From the NCBI RefSeq assembly GCF_040869045.1, contig NC_090323.1:38682066-38746065 (forward strand): 64,000 nucleotides of DNA, in the 5' to 3' direction. The notes below the pieces were generated by a model. The model saw only the letters and a list, made by a program, of their open reading frames with translations. It ran no database searches and was not told the origin of the DNA. Shown piece by piece: positions 58,602 to 64,000 of the stretch (position 1 is its first letter; every line of letters starts with the position of its first letter). This DNA comes from Eurosta solidaginis (taxonomy: Eukaryota > Arthropoda > Insecta > Diptera > Tephritidae). A program made the position numbers and the translations under genes.

Positions 58602-59771
58602 CTAGCCTTTACCAGTGGCCCCCTCCGCAAGGAGAAAATAAAATTATATGGGCTATTCACGTTAGCCTGCTTATGAAGTTATCTGTTTAAAAATTTGTAT
58701 ATGTCTAATGTATTTTATTTTTGTAATAGAGTAAAACAAGAACAAAATGAGCTGATAACCTGATAGGGTCCCCAAATGACACAGAAAAAGCCATGAAATT
58801 ATCCCGACTGTATCGCGGACGGATCCCGAAAACCATCCAGAAAATGGAGACCAAAAGGTCCCAGAAAAGTCCCTTAAATGTCCCGAAATAACAACGGTGC
58901 GATTCTAGACTGATCCAGAGAACCACACAGAAATGATCCCTGATGGGTACCCAAATGATCCCAAAACAGTCCCGAAAAAGTTCCGAAATGACCGTGACGT
59001 GCTCCCGTACGGATCCCAAACACCATCTAGAAAATATCACGGAAGGGTCCTTAAATTATCCCGACATAGTTGTGGAAAAGTCCGAAATGACAACGAGGGA
59101 ATCCCGCACAGATCCAGAAATGACCCCGATGGTATCGGACGGATCCAGAAATGATCTCGAAGAATTCCCGAAAAAACCCTGACACGATCCCGGACGGATC
59201 CCGAAAACCATCTTGAAATGATCCCGGAAGGGTCCCAAAATGATCCCGAAATAGTCCCGAAATGACCCCGACGGGATCCCGGGCGGCTCCCGAAAACCAT
59301 TCAGAATTGATCTATGAAGGGTCCGCAAATGGCCCAGAAAAAGTCCCGAAATTACCCCGAAGGGATCCTGGACGGATCCCGAAAACCATCCAGATATGAT
59401 TCCGGAAGGGTCCCAAAATGATCCGAAAAAGTCCCGAAATGACCCCCACGAGATCCCTAATGGATCCGGAAATGATCTCGGAAGGGTCGCTAAATGATTC
59501 CTGAAATAGCCCAGAAAAAGTCACGAAATGGCCATCCAGAAATGATACCGGAAGGGTGCCAAAATGATCCCGAAATAGTCCCGAAATTATCCCGACGGGA
59601 TCCCGTACGGATCCAGAAATGATCCCGAAAAAGTCCCGTAATGACCCCGACGGATCCAGAAATGATCTCGGAATGGTCCCTAAAAGATTCCTGAAATAGG
59701 CCAGTAAGTCACGAAATGACCACGACGGGATTCCGGACGGATACCGAAAAAGTCCCGAAATGACCCTGACG
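58602..59771 (+). mobile_element. Second copy of the GATCCCGAAA element, truncated
   Basis: Opens CTAGCCTTTACCAGTGGCCC, and GGGCTATTCACGTTAGCCTG matches 3916 onward, then about 1.0 kb of the same minisatellite phrases. It lacks the 3' tail and ends near 59771 in unrelated DNA. Frames of up to 179 codons on the minus strand are minisatellite by-products. Confidence 0.85.
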
Positions 59772-60308
59772 GTGCTCATAGAGCAAAATCTCAGCTGGAG
59801 TCGAATTTCATGATTGCGCTTCAGTGCTTTGACAAGCAGCTGTTTTCTCAAAAGCTATGTACTTGTACTCATATTAGAACTTGCCAACTACAAAGACCTC
59901 AAGTAAATTTCCACAAAATAACCAATTAGCTCAAAAACTTATAACTTAAGTTACACTAATACAGAGTGAACCAACATCGACTACATACTTAGGCGCTTGA
60001 GCTTCACAAAACCAAATAACTGTATGCACAAGACTGTCAAAAGGGTGATTATAGGAAGAGGAGATGTAAAGATGTGAAGGGGGAAATTTAGTAGCAACAT
60101 CACAACAATGATGACAAAAGCAAGATGCACTATTGACTCTGTAGACAGTAAAACTTCTCAAAATTCGTCGTGGTGAAACTATTACTGCTTAGCTTCTAAC
60201 TGGTTACAGTACTCATTGAAACTATCAAGAGTCGAAGCTTCAGGTCTTAAGCCGATTTATGTGTGAACTACAAGGGTCAAATACAGCGACCTTGCTCAGT
60301 CTCTCTGC
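59772..60308. other. Unassigned stretch
   Basis: I see no recognisable gene, repeat or mobile element in this stretch. Confidence 0.3.
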
Positions 60309-60680
60309 TTGCTTTTCTGGAATCAAACACAATGTCACATTACTTGGAAGGAAAGGCAAGCAATTTATAGTGAGATACGAAAGGAGTTATATATTTATAG
60401 CCCATCCACGGAAGTGTACACCGATACACTTTCAAACAACCGACGGAAACACCTCGCCCTTTCGCTCTCTGCACTGCACCAGATAAACGCAAAATTTTCT
60501 ACCTTATCGTCATTTAATAATTCACTCATTTCCAGCACTGAGTGGTTATCGAGGACACGTATTAGCAAGCTCAAGAAACATTCAACTGTAACAAAGATGG
60601 ACCAAATTAGGGAACATGTGAAGAATATGTTTGTTTGCTTCAGGAATTTTCAGGCGAATGTTGGGTCACTCGTAAGATAA
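60309..60680 (+). CDS. Unrecognised open frame, 123 codons
   Basis: Begins MLFWNQTQCHITWKERQAIY and is fairly polar, with LKKHSTVTKMDQIREHVKNM near the end. I do not recognise a domain. No promoter, splice site or codon evidence singles it out, and a frame this long can occur by chance here. It is listed because it is the longest frame in this non-repetitive stretch. Confidence 0.15.
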   Translation: MLFWNQTQCHITWKERQAIYSEIRKELYIYSPSTEVYTDTLSNNRRKHLALSLSALHQINAKFSTLSSFNNSLISSTEWLSRTRISKLKKHSTVTKMDQIREHVKNMFVCFRNFQANVGSLVR

Positions 60681-60711
60681 TATCTTCAGTAATAGACCAT
60701 GTTTAGGTACC

Positions 60712-60995
60712 ACGGCCGCCGTGGTATGGAAGTAGCGTGCTACCACATCAAATCTCCTAGGTTAAACTCACGGAAAACCCAGCATCAAAATAAAGTATCA
60801 CACTGCGAGTGTATTTCTGCTATGAAAATCTGCTTAGCGAAAATTTATCAATTGTGCCGTTTATCGACATAAAATATGTATGTCGGGACAGCACCAGAAA
60901 TTTTCCTAAAAATTATAAGGTTCACGACACAAATTTTGAAGAATTGCTTGGCCTTTATTCCCTCGGAGGTATATGGCGCCACGTTATTATTATCA
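60712..60995 (+). mobile_element. tRNA-derived SINE, copy 4 (degraded)
   Basis: Head GGCCGCCGTGGTATGGAAGT, a worn B box (AGGTTAAACTCACGG) and body fragments CATAAAATATGTATGTCGGG and GGAGGTATATGGCGCC. Parts of the centre are deleted. Confidence 0.75.
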
Positions 60996-60999
60996 TCTT

Positions 61000-61189
61000 G
61001 ATTGTGTGAAGTAGTCATAGCTAAACTTAGGTTACCTATGTTGAAGGTTTTTTTTTACTGATGGCTGTTTATTTGGACTATTATAACTTATTTGCTGAGA
61101 TCCCTGAAATACTTTTATATCCGGTCAGAAATAGACCCAAAACTTCCATGCTCTTAGGTATCCGTTATAGAATTAACTTCCAACGGACT
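61000..61189. other. Unassigned stretch
   Basis: I see no recognisable gene, repeat or mobile element in this stretch. Confidence 0.3.
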
Positions 61190-61350
61190 TCTTATTCTTC
61201 TTATAGTGATAGATAGTGATGGTCTTTGGCCGGATATTGATCCGATACTTTCTGGAAAATCGCATCAATCAGGACTTTCCCACCCATCTTTGGAACGATT
61301 TGATATGAACACATTGAACCTTTTAGGTCAACCACCTCTCTCCTTCCATG
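61190..61350 (-). mobile_element. CAACAA-tailed non-LTR 3' end, copy 3 (tail lost)
   Basis: GTGATGGTCTTTGGCCGGAT, GAACGATTTGATATGAACAC and TTGAACCTTTTAGGTCAACC are reverse-complement counterparts of the 44270 and 47640 copies. The CAACAA tail is missing. Confidence 0.6.
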
Positions 61351-62250
61351 AGCATCGCTAGAATCACGTTTGCTAATTAAAAAGGACTTGTCACGAACAA
61401 GTGAGGTTGACACACTTCTTCGGGTGGAGCCACTGAACAATATCCGACTACAGCGCAATAGTTTTACTAGTTTACAATCTATGTAGTTCAAACCTAATGC
61501 TTTTCTAGTATATTCGGAACCTCTACTAGTTCGCCCTCTATATCTTTTGAATGCTTCCAACTGGCGAATTTAACATGGCGATGTCCTAGTTGGTTCGAGG
61601 TGCATTAACTTTTCTATAGTTCCCAACTAGTTACATATTCCCACTATAGAACTAGTTGGTTTATTGGAACTATTTCCGTAGTTCTAAACTAGTGTAAAAA
61701 TGACAGTTTATTTGTTTTCTTGGTACTATTTCGTTGCTTTCGACCGAAAATAAATTCTAAATTCTGCTTCTAGTACGATATTAGTCCATTTATCGATACT
61801 TCCGAGCAAGTGGGAAAATTTGGGAAGAGAAATCATACTTATAGTTGAAGTTGCTTAAACCTGGTACCAGTTTTTTTGTAAATAGCATGTTTCTCAAATT
61901 AAATAAAAATAAAAACCCAAGCTGTCGATTTTATAACTGGGTAAAATCTTGTTAGTACCGAAACTGTCCTTATTTGGCAATTTAGGTCTAGTTCCGAACA
62001 AAAAATGTGTATCACTAGTTACTGACTGAAAGGATTTCTGGGAACAGCCCACTGTTTTTTTTATAACTTTAAGTGAAGACTTCTCCAATTTCAAATTGAG
62101 ACCCAGTTCTACGCACTCCCCTTCAGGAAGACCGTTATAATCTATATTTAAACAAAATTTGGTTTGATCATATGTCCTAAATATTTTAGATTTAGGCTCA
62201 AACTTTTTACCGTGTGCCTCTCAAAATCTCAAACGACTTATTGATAAAAA
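61351..62250. other. Unassigned, with repeated AACTAGTT phrases
   Basis: Around 61580-61695 several phrases GTTCCCAACTAGTTAC, GAACTAGTTGG and GTTCTAAACTAGTG lie close together, forming small inverted repeats. No gene recognised. Confidence 0.35.
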
Positions 62251-62251
62251 G

Positions 62252-62608
62252 TGGCCGCCGTGGTGTGGTGAAAGCGTGCTTCGCATACCATACCGAAGGT
62301 CTTGAGTTCAAGTGACGGCCAAAGCAAATTCAGAACAAGTTTTTCAATTGAAAAAAAAAAAATACGTCCACGCGCGGTCGCCCCTCGGCAGTCATTTGGC
62401 GGACACTTCAAGCGTATTTCTACTATGAAAAGCTTTTCAGTGAAAATGCATCTTCCTTACATCAGCTTCCGTTTGGAATCGGCATAAAACATGTAGGTCT
62501 CGTGTGCCAATTTTAGGGCAAATCAAAAGGGAGCAAGATGAAAATTCCAAGAGAAGTTCGGCATAAATCTTCTCGGAGATAAATCGCGCCAAGCATTAAT
62601 TAGTTTTT
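62252..62608 (+). mobile_element. tRNA-derived SINE, copy 5
   Basis: Full-length layout: TGGCCGCCGTGGTGTGGTGA, a weak B box (GAGTTCAAGTGACGG), GCCCCTCGGCAGTCATTTGG, AAACATGTAGGTCTCGTGTG and AAATCGCGCCAAGCATTAAT, then a T run. It abuts the dispersed repeat beginning ATACTCAGTTGAGC. Confidence 0.8.
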
Positions 62609-62610
62609 TT

Positions 62611-64000
62611 ATACTCAGTTGAGCAGAGCTCACAGAGTATATTAAGTTTGATTGGATAACGGTTGGTTGTACATATATAAAGGAATCGAGATAGATATAG
62701 ACTTCCATATATCAAAATAATCAGGATCGAAAAAAAATTTGATTGAGCCATGTCCGTCCGTCCGTCCGTCCGTTAACACGATAACTTGAGTAAATTTTGA
62801 GATATCTTGATGAAATTTGGTATGTAGATTCCTGGGCACTCATCTCAGATCGCTATTTAAAATGAACGATATCGGACTATAACCACGCCCATTTTTTCGA
62901 TATCGAAAATTTCGAAAAACCGAAAAAATGCGATAATTCATTGCCAAAGGCGGATAAAGCGATGAAACTTGGTAGATGGGTTGATGTTATGACGCAGAAT
63001 AGAAAATTAGTAAGATTTTGGACAATGGGCGTGGCACCGCCCACTTTTACAAGAAGGTAATTTAAAAGTTTTGCAAGCTGTAATTTGGCAGTCGTTGAAG
63101 ATATCATGATGAAATTTGGCAGGAACGTTACTACTATTACTATATATGTGCTAAATAAAAATTAGCAAAATTGGATGAAGAACACCCCCAACTTTTTAAA
63201 AAAAATTTTTTTTTAATTCAAATTTTAACAAAAAATTTAATATCTTTACTGTATATAAGTATATTAAGTCAGAATTCAACTCCAGTAATGATATGATGCA
63301 ACAAAATACAAAAATAAAAGAAAATTTCAAAATGGGCGTGGCTCCGCCCATTTTCATTTAGTTTGTCTAGAATACTTTTAATGCCATAAGTCGAACAAAA
63401 ATTTACCAATCCTTCTTAAATTTGGTAGAGGCATAGACCCTATGACGGTAACTGTTTTCTGTGAAAATGGGCGAAATCGGTGGAAGACACGCCCAGTTTT
63501 TATACACAGTCCACCGTCTGGCCTTCCTCTCGGCCGCTATCACAATAACTTGAGCAAAAACCGATATATCTTTACTAAACTTAGTCCACGCACTTATCTG
63601 AACTCACTTTATCTTGGTATAAAAAATGGCCGAAATCCGACAATAACCACGCCCACTTTATCGATATCGAAAATTACGAAAAATGAAAAAAATGCCATAA
63701 TTCTATACCAAATACGAAAAAAGGGATGAAACAGGGTAATTGGATTGGTTTATTGACGCAAAATATAACTTTGGAAAAAACTTTGTAAAATGGGTGTGAC
63801 ACCTACCATATTAAGTAGAAGAAAATGAAAAAGTTCTACAAGGCGAAATCAACAGCGTTTGGAATCTTGGCAGGAATACTGTTAGTGGTATTGCATATAT
63901 AAATAAATTAGCAGTACCCGACAGATGATTTTCTGGATCACCTGATCCACATTTTGGTCGATATCGCGAAAACGCCTTCACATATACATCTAAGGGCCAC
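62611..64000. repeat. Dispersed dipteran repeat, copy 2 (runs off the window)
   Basis: Parallel to 30209-31560 with high similarity, from ATACTCAGTTGAGCAGAGCT through GATATCTTGATGAAATTTGG and CCGATATATCTTTACTAAAC to the first minisatellite unit (GATATCGCGAAAACGCCTTC). It continues past base 64000. Confidence 0.9.

Overview
This window is from a dipteran insect, most likely a tephritid fruit fly. The call rests on recognising several dispersed repeats typical of those genomes, such as the CCGTCCGTCCGT / GATATCTTGATGAAATTTGG family, the GGCGATATCTCGAAAAGGCG minisatellite and the CAACAACAACAA-tailed non-LTR ends. Nothing in the sequence fixes the species. I found no convincing host protein-coding gene, rRNA or tRNA gene. 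The window looks like heterochromatin or a transposon graveyard. Most open frames in it are by-products of tandem repeats or remnants of mobile elements.

Layout. Bases 1-23396 are an AT-rich satellite with a basic unit of about 274 bp. It is interrupted once by a 5.6 kb insertion (3916-9491) whose core is a GC-rich 89-bp minisatellite. Five copies of an LTR-like fragment have been amplified together with the satellite. Bases 23798-27236 are a Tc1-type transposon with long inverted repeats, a broken DD34E transposase, and a second insertion in its right arm that contains palindromes and a hexanucleotide array. Next come a broken hAT transposase (27921-29125), a MITE, and a dispersed repeat with its own 129/258-bp minisatellite carrying an intact tRNA-derived SINE.

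Bases 32772-41682 hold two defective Ty3/Gypsy elements, A and B, both on the minus strand. A single satellite monomer lies between them and another lies beyond B. B is invaded by a 5'-truncated Penelope-like element with an open GIY-YIG frame. A second, different Gypsy remnant (42150-44260, plus strand) follows. The rest (44270-64000) is a mosaic of non-LTR retrotransposon 3' pieces, a solo LTR with a clean ATAT duplication, four more copies of the same SINE, tandem repeats, a second copy of the GATCCCGAAA element, and stretches I cannot assign.

How the parts relate. The main story is how elements and satellite interact. Several independent insertions broke the satellite at the same TATATATACATAT stretch. 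Some inserted pieces were then multiplied with the array. Two Gypsy elements sit in adjacent monomers at the same site. All autonomous coding regions seen are damaged, although the Penelope endonuclease frame and the SINE copies look comparatively young.
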